Notes: generated by a model not told the origin, from the sequence alone. 64,000 nt of DNA from Hymenobacter algoricola (GCF_039539525.1 NZ_BAABDH010000021.1:103420-167419); one strand, 5' to 3'. Shown: positions 32,495 to 42,177, counted from the stretch's first letter. Made by a program: numbers and translations.

Positions 32495-35400
32495 ATGAAC
32501 ATTCGCAAACTGCTGGTCGCTAACCGCGGCGAAATCGCCATCCGGGTACTGCGCGCCGCCACGGAACTAGGAATTCCCACCGTGGCCGTCTACACTTACG
32601 AAGACCGCTACTCCCTGCACCGCTACAAAGCCGACGAAGCCTACCAGATCGGCCGCGACGACGACCCGCTCAAGCCTTACCTCGACATTGAGGGCATTCT
32701 GCGCGTCGCCAAGGAGAATGGGGTCGACGCCATCCACCCCGGCTACGGCTTCCTGAGTGAAAACGCTACCCTGGCCCGCCGCTGCGGCGAGGAAGGCATC
32801 CGCTTCGTGGGCCCGCGCCCGGAAGTAATGGAAGCCTTAGGCGACAAAGTGGCCGCCAAGCGCGTGGCTGTGCAGTGCCAGGTGCCCATCATCGAAAGCA
32901 GCATCGACGACCTGAACGACTTCGAAACGGCTCAGCGCGAGGCTAACCGGATCGGCTACCCGGTGATGCTGAAGGCGGCTTCGGGCGGTGGCGGGCGCGG
33001 TATGCGCGTGATTCGGGACGATGAGCAGCTGGAGCGCGGCTTCTTTGAGGCCCGCAACGAGGCCCTGAAAGCCTTCGGCGACGACACCGTGTTCCTGGAA
33101 AAATACGTGGAGCGGCCCAAGCACATCGAGGTGCAGATCGTGGCCGACGACTACGGCAACATCGTGCACCTCTACGAGCGGGACTGCTCGGTGCAGCGGC
33201 GCTTCCAGAAAGTGGTGGAAGTAGCCCCGTCGCTCGACCTGGCCGACCACCAGCGCCATTTGCTGTATGAGTACGCCCTGCGCATCTGCCGGGCCGTGAA
33301 CTACAACAACGTGGGCACCGTCGAATTCCTGGTCAACCCCGAGCTGGACCGCATCTACTTCATCGAGGTGAACCCGCGCATTCAGGTGGAGCACACCGTG
33401 ACGGAGATGATAACCGGCATCGACCTGATCAAAACCCAGCTCTACATTGCCGACGGCTATAGGCTTTCGGCCCCCGAAATCGGGCTGGAGGTGGGCGGGC
33501 GGCCCCTGAAAACGGGCTACGCCATTCAGTGCCGCATCACCACCGAAGACCCCGAAAACGACTTCAAGCCCGACTACGGCACCATCGTGGCCTACCGCTC
33601 GGCCGGGGGCTTCGGCATCCGCCTCGACCAGGGCTCGGTGTACCAGGGCGCCAAGATTTCGCCGTTTTTCGACTCCCTGCTGGTGAAGGTGTCGGCCCAC
33701 GCGCCTACGCTGGAAGGCGCGGCCTCCAAGATGGCTCGCACCCTGGACGAGTTCCGCATCCGCGGGGTGCGCACCAACATCCAGTTTCTGCAGAACATCA
33801 TTGCCCACCCCGAGTTTGTGAGCGGGCACGCCAACGTGGACTTCATCAAGGACACGCCCGAGCTGTTCAAGTACAAGGCCCGCCAGGACCGCGGCTCGAA
33901 GGTGCTGGGCTTCGTGGGCGACATCATCGTCAACGGCAACCCCGACGTGAAGGGCCTCGTGGACCCCAACCGGGAGCTGCGCAAGCCCCGGCTGCCCGCT
34001 TTCGATCCGGTGGCGCCCTATCAGCCCGGCACCAAGGACAAGCTCACCGAGCTGGGCCCCGAGGGCTTCGCCAAATGGCTGCGCGAGGACCCGCTGATTC
34101 ACTACACCGACACCACTTTTCGCGACGCCCACCAGAGTCTGCTGGCCACGCGCATGCGCACCTTCGATTTGCTGAAGGTGGCGGAGCGCTACGCCAAAAT
34201 GCACCCGCAGACGTTCTCGATGGAGGTGTGGGGCGGCGCGACCTTCGACGTGGCCCTGCGCTTTCTGCACGAAGACCCCTGGGAGCGGCTGGCCAAAATC
34301 CGGGCGGCCGTGCCCAATATTCTGCTCCAGATGCTGATTCGGGGGGCCAACGGGGTGGGCTACAAGGCGTATCCGGACAACCTCACCGAGCGGTTTGTGC
34401 AGCAGGCCTGGGAAACCGGCGTCGACGTGTTCCGCATCTTCGACTCGCTGAACTGGATGCCGGGCATGGAGTCCTGCATCAATTTCGTGCGCAAGAAAAC
34501 CCAGGGCCTGGCCGAGGCCAGCATCTGCTACACCGGCGACATTCTCGACCCCAAGCGCAACCAGAAATACTCGCTCGACTACTACCTGCGCTTAGCGAAA
34601 CAGGTTGAGGATGCCGGCGCCCACATTCTGGCCATCAAGGACATGGCCGGCCTGCTGAAGCCCTACGCGGCCACTGAGCTGATTACGGCCCTGCGCGACA
34701 CGGTCAAAATCCCGATTCACCTGCACACCCACGATACCTCATCGTTGCAGCCCGCTACCTACCTGAAAGCGGTGGAAGCAGGCGTGGACGTGATTGATGT
34801 GGCCATCGGTTCGCTGTCGGGTCTGACGTCGCAGCCCAACTTCAACTCGGTGGTGGAAATGCTGCGCGGACAGCCCCGGCACCGTGAATTCGACCAGGAA
34901 AGCCTCAACGAATTCTCCAACTACTGGGAAACGGTGCGCGAGTACTACTACCCGTTCGAGTCGGGCCTCAAAGCCGGCACTTCGGAAGTATTTCAGCACG
35001 AGATTCCCGGCGGGCAGTATTCCAACCTGCGCCCCCAGGCGGCGGCCCTGGGCCTCGGCGACAGGTTCGAGCAGGTGAAAAGCACCTTTGCCGACGTGAA
35101 CGAGCTGTTCGGCGACATCGTGAAGGTCACGCCGTCGTCGAAAGTGGTGGGCGACATGGCTCTGTTTATGGTCACCAACAACCTGACCACGGCCGACGTG
35201 CTGGAGAAAGGCCACACCCTGAGCTTCCCCGAGTCGGTGCAGAGCCTGTTCCGCGGCGACATCGGCCAGCCCGAGGGCGGCTGGCCCAAGGAGCTGCAGA
35301 AGCTGATTCTGAAGGATGAAAAGCCCTTCACCGACCGGCCCAACGAGCACCTCAAGCCCATCGACTTCAAGAAGGAGATGAAAGCCTTCGAAACCAAGTT

Positions 35401-35944
35401 CGGCGCCGGCGGCAAATTCACCGACCTGCTGTCGTACCTGCTCTACCCGAAAGTATTCGAGCAGTACTGGGCGCACCTGCAGGAATTCGGCGACGTGTCG
35501 GTGGTGCCCACGCGGGTGTTTTTCTACGGCCTCAGGCCCGGGGAGGAAACCATCATCGACATTGCCCGCGGCAAATCGGTCATCGTGAAGCTGCGCTCGG
35601 TGGGCCAGGTAAACGACGACGGCAACCGTACGGTGTTCTTCTCCTTCAACGGCCAGACCCGCAACCTCGAAGTGCGCGACCGGTCGGTGGAAGTGAAGAC
35701 GGTGCGCAACCAGAAAACCGACAAGGCCAACCCGCGCCAGATCGGGGCCCCGCTCCAGGGCATGCTTTCGAAGGTGCTGGTGCAGAACGGACAGCCGGTC
35801 AAGAAAAACGCGCCGCTGTTTATCATCGAAGCCATGAAGATGGAAACCACCATCACCGCCCCCGACGATACCACGGTGCAGAGCCTGCAGCTGGTGGAAG
35901 GCACGCTGGTAAACGCCGACGACCTGGTACTGACGCTGGGCTAA
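32495..35944 (+). CDS. pyc: Pyruvate carboxylase
   Basis: Biotin enzyme making oxaloacetate from pyruvate, bicarbonate and ATP; replenishes the TCA cycle and starts gluconeogenesis. 1149 residues, full length. Biotin carboxylase part (about 1-455; RGEIAIRVLRAA, ASGGGGRGMR, FIEVNPRIQVEHTVTE), carboxyltransferase part (about 535-810; TTFRDAHQSLLATR, HTHDTSS), allosteric/linker region and a C-terminal biotinyl domain with Lys1115 in EAMKMETT. Single-gene form. Ends at a long convergent palindrome. Confidence 0.97.
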   Translation: MNIRKLLVANRGEIAIRVLRAATELGIPTVAVYTYEDRYSLHRYKADEAYQIGRDDDPLKPYLDIEGILRVAKENGVDAIHPGYGFLSENATLARRCGEEGIRFVGPRPEVMEALGDKVAAKRVAVQCQVPIIESSIDDLNDFETAQREANRIGYPVMLKAASGGGGRGMRVIRDDEQLERGFFEARNEALKAFGDDTVFLEKYVERPKHIEVQIVADDYGNIVHLYERDCSVQRRFQKVVEVAPSLDLADHQRHLLYEYALRICRAVNYNNVGTVEFLVNPELDRIYFIEVNPRIQVEHTVTEMITGIDLIKTQLYIADGYRLSAPEIGLEVGGRPLKTGYAIQCRITTEDPENDFKPDYGTIVAYRSAGGFGIRLDQGSVYQGAKISPFFDSLLVKVSAHAPTLEGAASKMARTLDEFRIRGVRTNIQFLQNIIAHPEFVSGHANVDFIKDTPELFKYKARQDRGSKVLGFVGDIIVNGNPDVKGLVDPNRELRKPRLPAFDPVAPYQPGTKDKLTELGPEGFAKWLREDPLIHYTDTTFRDAHQSLLATRMRTFDLLKVAERYAKMHPQTFSMEVWGGATFDVALRFLHEDPWERLAKIRAAVPNILLQMLIRGANGVGYKAYPDNLTERFVQQAWETGVDVFRIFDSLNWMPGMESCINFVRKKTQGLAEASICYTGDILDPKRNQKYSLDYYLRLAKQVEDAGAHILAIKDMAGLLKPYAATELITALRDTVKIPIHLHTHDTSSLQPATYLKAVEAGVDVIDVAIGSLSGLTSQPNFNSVVEMLRGQPRHREFDQESLNEFSNYWETVREYYYPFESGLKAGTSEVFQHEIPGGQYSNLRPQAAALGLGDRFEQVKSTFADVNELFGDIVKVTPSSKVVGDMALFMVTNNLTTADVLEKGHTLSFPESVQSLFRGDIGQPEGGWPKELQKLILKDEKPFTDRPNEHLKPIDFKKEMKAFETKFGAGGKFTDLLSYLLYPKVFEQYWAHLQEFGDVSVVPTRVFFYGLRPGEETIIDIARGKSVIVKLRSVGQVNDDGNRTVFFSFNGQTRNLEVRDRSVEVKTVRNQKTDKANPRQIGAPLQGMLSKVLVQNGQPVKKNAPLFIIEAMKMETTITAPDDTTVQSLQLVEGTLVNADDLVLTLG

Positions 35945-35960
35945 GACGGAACGTAAGATA

Positions 35961-36010
35961 TAAGCAAGGGGCTGGAAATGACGTAGGCGTCGTTTCCAGC
36001 CCCTTGCTTA
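35961..36010. terminator. Convergent palindrome after pyc
   Basis: TAAGCAAGGGGCTGGAAA and TTTCCAGCCCCTTGCTTA pair perfectly over 18 nt and extend through GACG/CGTC. There is no T-run, yet it fills the gap between pyc and the convergent META gene, so a two-sided stop signal is likely. Confidence 0.7.
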
Positions 36011-36017
36011 TGGAGGG

Positions 36018-36512
36018 CTACCGCAGGTATACGGCATGCAGCACGGCGGTGGGCTGGGCAGCGGCCTCGTCGTACAGCCGGAGGGTGTCGCCGCTGATCT
36101 GGTAGGTGCGGGCCGCTTCCAGGGCCCGCATAAAGCCGGCTTCCGTGACCGTAGCGCCCGGGTCAGCGCAGGCCATGCGGGTAGCCAGCAGCGGGCCCAG
36201 GCGCAGCTGGCCCGCGGCGGGCAGCTCAAACGGGCCGGTGAAGCGGTTGCAGCTGCCGTGGCCCTCCGCCCGCTGCTCGGTGGCGCGGAGCAGCAGGTAA
36301 GGCTCCCGCGCGTCGGCGGCCGCTACGGGTTGGCTCCCGAGGGTCCGCAGCACCCAGCGCGTGTTGCGCAGCGCTGCCGGGGGCGTGGTAGCCGAAGCCG
36401 TCGGGGAAACCGGCCGGCTCGTTGCTCCGGTGGCGGGCGCAGGCGTCTGACAAGCGGTGGTCAGGCCGCTGGCCAGCAGCAGCCCGAGCGAAACGAAACG
36501 GGTAAAATCCAT
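36018..36512 (-). CDS. META-domain lipoprotein (HslJ-like)
   Basis: 164 residues, signal peptide and lipobox ending TTAC (Cys21). A Pro/Thr/Ala spacer (22-45) leads into a META domain: RNTRWVLRTLGSQPV, GHGSCNRFTGPFEL and LLATRMACADPGATVTEAGF. Such proteins are envelope lipoproteins linked to stress or motility in other bacteria; the exact role is unknown. Convergent with pyc. Confidence 0.85.
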   Translation of the reverse strand: MDFTRFVSLGLLLASGLTTACQTPAPATGATSRPVSPTASATTPPAALRNTRWVLRTLGSQPVAAADAREPYLLLRATEQRAEGHGSCNRFTGPFELPAAGQLRLGPLLATRMACADPGATVTEAGFMRALEAARTYQISGDTLRLYDEAAAQPTAVLHAVYLR

Positions 36513-36589
36513 TGGCTTACCATATCTGAGGCGGAGGAATAGCAGAAAAACGGCGAAATTTCTGCCGATCGGCGGGAAAATCTACTCAA

Positions 36590-36597
36590 TAACTTTG
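36590..36597 (+). promoter_or_regulatory. Promoter -7 box of the M28 peptidase gene
   Basis: TAACTTTG, an exact TAnnTTTG match, 17 nt before the ATG. No TTG at -33. Confidence 0.5.
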
Positions 36598-36614
36598 CAA
36601 AAGGGTTATTTTGC

Positions 36615-37967
36615 ATGATGCAAAGAATCCTTTTCGCCCTGCTATGTGGCTGCTTATATCCTATAGCACTGCTAGCCCAAAAAAAACCTGGTCCTTCTCC
36701 TGTTGCTTCTTCCACCGTTTCTGCCGCTACCGTGGAGCGGGTGGTGCGCGCCCTGTCGGCCGATGATATGCAGGGCCGGGCCACTGCGCAGCCCGGTGGC
36801 CTGAAAGCTGCCCAGTATCTGAGCGGCGAGTTTCAGCGGCTGGGACTGGGCCTGCTGCCGGGGCTGACCACTTACGAACAAACTTTTCCGGCTTACGAAA
36901 CCCGCACCGCCGCACTTTTCGTCACCGTCAACGGCGTCAGCATTGCCAAAGACAAAGCCCTGCTGGTGTCCGGAGAAGCCAAGCTCAACTGGACCGATGA
37001 GGACGACCCGGCCGCCCGCGTGATGGTAATCGGGGAGCAGGCGCTGCCACCCCAGCTGTTTCGCCAGATTCTGGAGCCCACGGAGAACCTGCTCGTCATC
37101 CTGGACCCGGCCCATGCGGCCGAGTTTGCCCGGCTGGCCAAGCGCCTGCGCACCAACCGGCTGCACGCCGAAAAGCCCACGGCTTTTTCCAGCGTGGTGG
37201 TGCTGATGCCGACGCCGAATGCCGCCGTAAAATTCCGGGTGGCGGCCAACACCAGCATCCGCACCATCGAGCTGCGCAACGTTGTGGGCGTGCTGCCCGG
37301 CAAAGACAAGGCCCGGGCCGCGGAGCTGGTAGTTTTCTCGGCCCACTACGACCACCTGGGCCTGCTGCCCGCCGTGGCCGGCGACTCGATTGCCAACGGT
37401 GCCGACGATGATGCCAGCGGCACCACGGCGGTGGTAGCGCTGGCCGAGCACTTCAAAAAGAAGGACGACAATGCCCGCACCCTGGTGTTTGTCGCCTTTA
37501 CGGGGGAGGAAATCGGGGGCTATGGCTCGGGCTACTTTTCGCGGCAGGTGGTATCCGAGCAGGTAGCAGCCATGTTCAACATCGAAATGATTGGCAAGCA
37601 GGCCAAGTTCGGGCCGAATACGGCTTTTATCACGGGCTTCGACAAGTCAGACTTCGGTAAGCTGCTGCAGCAAAACCTGGTGGGCACGCCCTTTCGCTTC
37701 GAACCGGATCCGTATCCTGACCAGAACTTGTTTTACCGCTCCGACAATGCTACCCTGGCCCGGCTTGGCGTGCCGGCCCACACCATCAGCACCGACCAGA
37801 TTCCGACCGACAAGCGCTACCACAGCGTGGACGACGAGGTGGAAAGCCTGGATTTGCCCAACATGACAGCCGTTATCACCGGCATTGCGCGCAGCGCTAC
37901 CGGCATTATCTCCGGGGCACAAACACCAACCCGGATTGTGCCGGAAGCAGTAACTAAAAAACGCTAA
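36615..37967 (+). CDS. Exported M28-family zinc peptidase
   Basis: 450 residues with signal peptide MMQRILFALLCGCLYPIALLA. PA-like insert region in the middle, then the two-zinc M28 site: SAHYDHLG, NGADDDASGTTA, catalytic Glu in FTGEEIGGYGS, MFNIEMIG (Glu where Asp is usual) and YHSVDDEVE. It should trim amino acids from peptide N-termini in the periplasm or outside the cell. The ATG at 36615 or the next one at 36618 is possible. Confidence 0.9.
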   Translation: MMQRILFALLCGCLYPIALLAQKKPGPSPVASSTVSAATVERVVRALSADDMQGRATAQPGGLKAAQYLSGEFQRLGLGLLPGLTTYEQTFPAYETRTAALFVTVNGVSIAKDKALLVSGEAKLNWTDEDDPAARVMVIGEQALPPQLFRQILEPTENLLVILDPAHAAEFARLAKRLRTNRLHAEKPTAFSSVVVLMPTPNAAVKFRVAANTSIRTIELRNVVGVLPGKDKARAAELVVFSAHYDHLGLLPAVAGDSIANGADDDASGTTAVVALAEHFKKKDDNARTLVFVAFTGEEIGGYGSGYFSRQVVSEQVAAMFNIEMIGKQAKFGPNTAFITGFDKSDFGKLLQQNLVGTPFRFEPDPYPDQNLFYRSDNATLARLGVPAHTISTDQIPTDKRYHSVDDEVESLDLPNMTAVITGIARSATGIISGAQTPTRIVPEAVTKKR

Positions 37968-37972
37968 CGGCG

Positions 37973-38006
37973 AAGGCCCGGATTTCCTCAGGAAATCCGG
38001 GCCTTT
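37973..38006. terminator. Hairpin terminator after the M28 gene
   Basis: AAGGCCCGGATTTCC pairs perfectly with GGAAATCCGGGCCTT around TCA. The T-run is only three, but the position right after the stop fits. Confidence 0.75.
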
Positions 38007-38035
38007 CTGAAACTACGGAGCCTTGGCTCCGACCG

Positions 38036-38350
38036 TTAGTGCTTGCGGAGCGACATGCTGGAGTTGGGCAGCGCCCGGGTCGGGGCCGCGTCGGAAGCCG
38101 GTTTTTTTTTCGGCTTAGCCAACCGGATAGGTTCCTGCTCAGGCTCGCCGTAGGTTTTGCTGAGCGGTTGAAACGGCTCCTGCAGCAGAGCCAGCTCGCT
38201 GGCTTTCACGTAGCGTGGATCGGCTGGCTCCGGGTCGCCGAAACCCGTCAGGGAAGCCTGCCGGGGAATATCCGCCGACTGCGCCCGGGCGGATGGGGCC
38301 GTTAGCAGCAAGGTTGCCGCAACTGCCAACAACGAGTAGAACTTACTCAT
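38036..38350 (-). CDS. Small exported protein, unknown function
   Basis: 104 residues: signal peptide MSKFYSLLAVAATLLLTAPSARA, then a short polar chain with a Lys/Pro-rich stretch (AKPKKKPAS) and no folded-domain signature. No family recognised. It has its own strong promoter 30 nt upstream, which supports that it is a real gene. Confidence 0.65.
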   Translation of the reverse strand: MSKFYSLLAVAATLLLTAPSARAQSADIPRQASLTGFGDPEPADPRYVKASELALLQEPFQPLSKTYGEPEQEPIRLAKPKKKPASDAAPTRALPNSSMSLRKH

Positions 38351-38379
38351 GTCCTGTTTTAAGAATATTTATTATTGTT

Positions 38380-38409
38380 CAAATATAAATAAAGATCCTG
38401 AATCAGCAA
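38380..38409 (-). promoter_or_regulatory. Promoter of the small exported protein gene
   Basis: On the minus strand: TTG (38409-38407), a 19-nt spacer, TATATTTG (38387-38380). Full match to the Bacteroidota pattern in an AT-rich gap. Confidence 0.75.
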
Positions 38410-38473
38410 GTACCGGCTAAAAAAGTAGCCCGGCTATGCGCGCCCGGCTACCGGCGTGCCCCGCTGAAGCGAG

Positions 38474-39322
38474 CTAGTGGAGGGGCAGGCGGAAGCTCAG
38501 GCCGCCGCCCACAGTGAGGCCCTTGCTGGGAACAGCTGAAGCCGGGGAGAGGCTGCTGCCGGCCGTCAGATCGAAGCGCAGGCCCGGATAGGGGCGCCAG
38601 GAAACGCCGCTGGTGAAGCTGGGAGCCAGCTTTTGCTGCTGCCGCCAAGTGGTGTAGCCTTCGGCGAAGAAGTTGAACTGGCGACCCAGCGGGCCGTGCA
38701 ACGCCAGCGTGCCCAGATACTGCCCCAGCTTGGTATCGGCGGCCCGGAAACCGCGCTGCCGGAAGCCCAGGTTGGATTCGAGCCGGAAGTTGTTGCCGAT
38801 AATCTGAGACACCAGCAGACGCCCACCGGGCTCCAGGATCTTGTTGGGGAAGGATTTGTCGCCGTTCTGCATGGTCATCTCGGCCAGCACCACCACCTGT
38901 GAACGACTATTCTGGGTGCTGGAAGCCAGAAATTTGGCGCCTAACGTGAGCGGGGCCAGCCCGGCTGGCCCTGCTGCCGGGCTGCCGTCCGGGGTAGTGC
39001 GCCCGGCCCCGGGCAGCGGGGCCACGTAGCTCTGGGCCGCCCGCAGCTCGATGGTATTGAAGAAACCCACGCGCAGCACGCCGGTTGAGGCGGGGCGACC
39101 CAGGGCGCCGGTGGGACCGAACGGGTCATGGTGATTCCCCGTGGCGTCTACCTGAAACTGGCCCGGGTAGAGCATGTTGGTGGTGATGGTTTGCCCGGAG
39201 CGGTCAGGGCGAATCTGGCGGACGAAAGGCGAGTCTTTGTACTCGATGGTCTCCGTTTGGGCCAAGGTGCGGGTGGCGGCGCTGAGTAGCACGGCCAGCC
39301 CAAGCAGAATGGTCTTGCGCAT
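38474..39322 (-). CDS. Outer-membrane beta-barrel protein (phenol_MetA_deg-like transporter)
   Basis: 282 residues with signal peptide (MRKTILLGLAVLLSAATRTLA). It has alternating beta-strand pattern and features of the phenol_MetA_deg/transporter family: RPDRSGQTITTNMLYPGQFQ at the mature start, LRVGFFNTIELRAAQSY, and a C-terminal barrel ending FRLPLH. Cargo is unknown. The annotation is by overall resemblance, not by a diagnostic motif. Confidence 0.7.
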   Translation of the reverse strand: MRKTILLGLAVLLSAATRTLAQTETIEYKDSPFVRQIRPDRSGQTITTNMLYPGQFQVDATGNHHDPFGPTGALGRPASTGVLRVGFFNTIELRAAQSYVAPLPGAGRTTPDGSPAAGPAGLAPLTLGAKFLASSTQNSRSQVVVLAEMTMQNGDKSFPNKILEPGGRLLVSQIIGNNFRLESNLGFRQRGFRAADTKLGQYLGTLALHGPLGRQFNFFAEGYTTWRQQQKLAPSFTSGVSWRPYPGLRFDLTAGSSLSPASAVPSKGLTVGGGLSFRLPLH

Positions 39323-39514
39323 GCCCTCTGACGCCAGCGCCGGCTTTAAAGTTCGGCCCGCCTGGGTAAAACGTGCATTTTACGGGGTGATAAAGCCTGA
39401 GGTTGCAGAAATGAGGGCTTTTTTTGACTGCCGTATTCTGCTGACCCTCGCCGGCCCGGCGGCCCGCTGCAACCTGCCTACACAAGTTGCGGCAGCCCGC
39501 CGGGCGGCCCAGTG

Positions 39515-40429
39515 CTAATCCAGCCGCTCCAGGGCCGTCCGGTCCCAGCGGGCCAGCATGGCGGCGGCTTCGTAGGTGCTCTGCAGAAAGGAAAGCAGCT
39601 GCTGCTCGGGGTGAGCGGCGGTACGGACGGCTTCGTAAGGCAGCAGGAATTCGCCCAGGGCCTCGCTGTAGAAAGCCTCCTTCGGGTGGACGTGAAGCTC
39701 AGCCAGCCCAGCCGGGACCGGGGCCGCATAGGCGTAGAAAGCGGCTTCCTGGTTGCCGGTGCCGGGCCAGAAGCCGTGGCTGATAACCTCGTGGGAGTAG
39801 GCTTCACGGGTGATGCGGTCGGCGCCTTCGCGGGCGGGGGCCCGGCGGCCCGAGAAGCGCGTGACGGCCAGATCGAAGCTGCCCCAGAAAAAATGGACGG
39901 GGCTGCATTTGCCCGCAAACCGGCCCCGGAATACTTCCAGCACCCGGCCGGCCCTGCTCAGTACCAGCCAGCAGCGGTGGGCCGCCGCGGCATCGTAGCT
40001 GGCGTGCTGCTCGTCTTCGTCGAAGGGAATGGGCTCCTCAAGTTCTACGGGCACCTTCCAGATTTTCACCCGGATGCCCAACTCGGCCAGCAGGCGCAGC
40101 ACCTCGTGGTAAAAGCGGGCCACGCTGCGCGGCTCCAGCTTCAGGGTACGGCGGGCCCCGTCGCTGCACTGCAGCAGCAGCTGGTGGTCGATGAAGTCGA
40201 AATCAATCTGGAAGGAGCGGTCTTCGTAGGGCATGGCCGAGGTGGTCAGGCCGCGGGCGGTGAGGTAGAGCGGGACATTCCACCAGTGGTTGACCAGGGG
40301 CGTGCAGGCCAGCCGGATTTTGCCCACAATCTGCGTCCACAGGTGCAGGGTGGTCAGCGTGGGCTGCCAGTCGGCCAGGGGCAGGGGCGGCCAGGCCGGC
40401 GGCGACGAGGTGATGGAGGGGAGCGGCAT
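39515..40429 (-). CDS. DUF5996 family protein
   Basis: 304 residues, no signal peptide. Recognisable family features are LHLWTQIVGKIRLACTPLVNHWWNVPLY, IDFDFIDHQLLL, SPVHFFWGSFDLAVTRFSGR, SHGFWPG and AFYAYAAPVP, as in DUF5996 proteins. Function is unknown. The open frame runs upstream to 40804, but the ATG at 40429 gives the family's N-terminus. Many conserved Trp/His residues suggest a catalytic or binding role. Confidence 0.85.
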   Translation of the reverse strand: MPLPSITSSPPAWPPLPLADWQPTLTTLHLWTQIVGKIRLACTPLVNHWWNVPLYLTARGLTTSAMPYEDRSFQIDFDFIDHQLLLQCSDGARRTLKLEPRSVARFYHEVLRLLAELGIRVKIWKVPVELEEPIPFDEDEQHASYDAAAAHRCWLVLSRAGRVLEVFRGRFAGKCSPVHFFWGSFDLAVTRFSGRRAPAREGADRITREAYSHEVISHGFWPGTGNQEAAFYAYAAPVPAGLAELHVHPKEAFYSEALGEFLLPYEAVRTAAHPEQQLLSFLQSTYEAAAMLARWDRTALERLD

Positions 40430-40632
40430 GGGTTGGTGCAAAGGTTGGGGCAGAATAGAGCGGTGGCTGAATATAGTAAAAAAGCCTTCCGCACGGGCGA
40501 AAGGCTTTGGGGGTTGCCGTGACAGCGTCGAAGGAGTGAGCCTGCCAGAAGGCAGGAAAGCCCATGCTGCAAACTGCGCCCGGATTTTGAGGCGTCGGCA
40601 CAGGCAGCATAACCCTAAAAACAGCTGAACAA

Positions 40633-41130
40633 TCAGACCGCGGTGCCGACGATAAGGCTGCGGCGCTCCAGCAGCAGCGTGTCCTGCCACCGGCCGCGCA
40701 GCTGCCCGATTCGTTCCCGGTGGCCGACTATCCTGAATCCCTGCGCCCGGTGCAGGCGCAGGCTGACTTCGTTGCCGGGGAAAACGCTGGCCTGCAAAGT
40801 CCACATACCGTTTTGCTCTGAGGTATCAATCAGCTCGCGCAGCAGCTCCCGGCCCACGCCCCGCCCGCGGGCCGCGGCGCCCACGTACACGCTGACTTCG
40901 GCCACGCCCCCGTACACGCACCGTCCCGATACCGGTGACAGGGCCGCCCAGCCCAGCACCAAGCCGGCGGCGTCGGTGGCCACGAGGCGGCTGTGGCGCA
41001 GGTGGCTCCGGTGCCACTCGTCCCATTCGGGCGCTTCGGTAGTAAATGTGGCGGTGCCGGTGGCAATGCCCTCCTCGTAAATGGCGCGAGCCGCGGGCCA
41101 GTGGGTTTCGGAGAAAGGGAGGAAGGTCAT
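40633..41130 (-). CDS. GNAT N-acetyltransferase, phosphinothricin-acetyltransferase-like
   Basis: 165 residues. AIYEEGIATGTATFTTEAPEW at the start, AEVSVYVGAAARGRGVGRELL (acetyl-CoA loop) and FPGNEVSLRLHRAQGFRIVG match the phosphinothricin/methionine-sulfone acetyltransferase group. Likely a detoxifying or amino-acid-analogue acetyltransferase; the substrate is unproven. Start at 41130 (MTFLPFSETHWPAA); upstream frame is non-homologous. A TATCTTG box lies about 33 nt upstream on the minus strand. Confidence 0.88.
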   Translation of the reverse strand: MTFLPFSETHWPAARAIYEEGIATGTATFTTEAPEWDEWHRSHLRHSRLVATDAAGLVLGWAALSPVSGRCVYGGVAEVSVYVGAAARGRGVGRELLRELIDTSEQNGMWTLQASVFPGNEVSLRLHRAQGFRIVGHRERIGQLRGRWQDTLLLERRSLIVGTAV

Positions 41131-41187
41131 GGAGCAGGAGAGGCAAGCTGGGAATAGGGAAGCAAGATAGCCAAGCCCCGGATTATT

Positions 41188-41195
41188 TACCTTCG
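41188..41195 (+). promoter_or_regulatory. Candidate -7 box for the esterase gene
   Basis: TACCTTCG, one base off TAnnTTTG, about 60 nt before the start codon in the divergent gap. Confidence 0.3.
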
Positions 41196-41256
41196 CCCCG
41201 GCCCGGTTTTGCCAAAAGCGGCCGCCTTGTTTTTCGCCCCGTTTCCCATTTCGTTT

Positions 41257-42135
41257 ATGACTACGCTCCGTCTGCTGTTTTTCGGGCTGCTGCTCAGCCA
41301 AAGTGCTTTTGTTTTCGCCGCCCGGGTCGATACGGTGGCCATTCCGAGTGCGGCCATGCAGAAAACCTACCGCGCGGCGGTGGTGCTGCCCGGCTCGTAC
41401 GCCAAGAATAAAAAGGCCGCTTACCCCGTGCTCTACCTGCTGCACGGCGCCTACGGCCACTTCGGCGACTGGCTGCGGAAAACCCCCGACAAAAACCTCG
41501 TCCATGCCCTGGCCGACCAGTACAACCTGATCATCGTGCTGCCCGAGGGCGAAACGTTCAGCTTCTACCTGGATAGCCCGCTGGATAAGGCCAGCCAGTT
41601 TGAAACCTACCTCACCCGGGACGTCATCGGCAAAATCGACAATACCTACCGCACGGTCCGCAGCAGCAAGGGCCGCGTGATTACCGGCCTGTCGATGGGC
41701 GGCCACGGGGCGCTGTACCTGGCGGCGCGCCACCCGGAGCTGTTTGCCGCCGCCGGCAGCATGAGCGGGGCGCTGGACCTGTCGATTACCAACCGCAAGC
41801 TCACTCCGCAGGAGGCCCAGGCCCGCCGGAGCCTGTTCGAGCCGATTCTGGGGGCCGAAAGCGCCAACCCCGGCCTGTACGCCGCCAACTCAGTCGTGAA
41901 CATGGCCGATCAGCTCCGGGCCAGCCGGCTGCCGCTCATCCTCGACTGCGGCACCGACGACTTTCTGATCGACATAAACCGGGAAGTCCACCGCCGCCTC
42001 CTCTACAACCACACCCCGCACGACTACACCGAGCGGCCCGGGGCCCACACCTGGGACTACTGGCAGAACGCGCTGCCTTATCACCTGCTGTTTTTTCAAA
42101 AGCTTCTGGTGGGCAGCGGCGTGGCGGTGCAGTAG
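41257..42135 (+). CDS. Exported esterase of the PF00756/S-formylglutathione-hydrolase-like family
   Basis: 292 residues with signal peptide MTTLRLLFFGLLLSQSAFVFA (start 41257 preferred over 41209). VVLPGSYAKNKKAAYPVLYLLHGAYG is the family entry; nucleophile Ser146 in GLSMGGHGAL; Asp in LDCGTDDF; His in GAHTWDYW. It resembles tributyrin-type esterases acting on acetyl or short acyl esters. Unlike the esterase at 12503 it has neither a carbohydrate-binding domain nor a T9SS domain. Confidence 0.9.
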   Translation: MTTLRLLFFGLLLSQSAFVFAARVDTVAIPSAAMQKTYRAAVVLPGSYAKNKKAAYPVLYLLHGAYGHFGDWLRKTPDKNLVHALADQYNLIIVLPEGETFSFYLDSPLDKASQFETYLTRDVIGKIDNTYRTVRSSKGRVITGLSMGGHGALYLAARHPELFAAAGSMSGALDLSITNRKLTPQEAQARRSLFEPILGAESANPGLYAANSVVNMADQLRASRLPLILDCGTDDFLIDINREVHRRLLYNHTPHDYTERPGAHTWDYWQNALPYHLLFFQKLLVGSGVAVQ

Positions 42136-42177
42136 GAGCGGAGCGGCCAGCGGCCCCTGCCACGCAACGGCAGCGCG

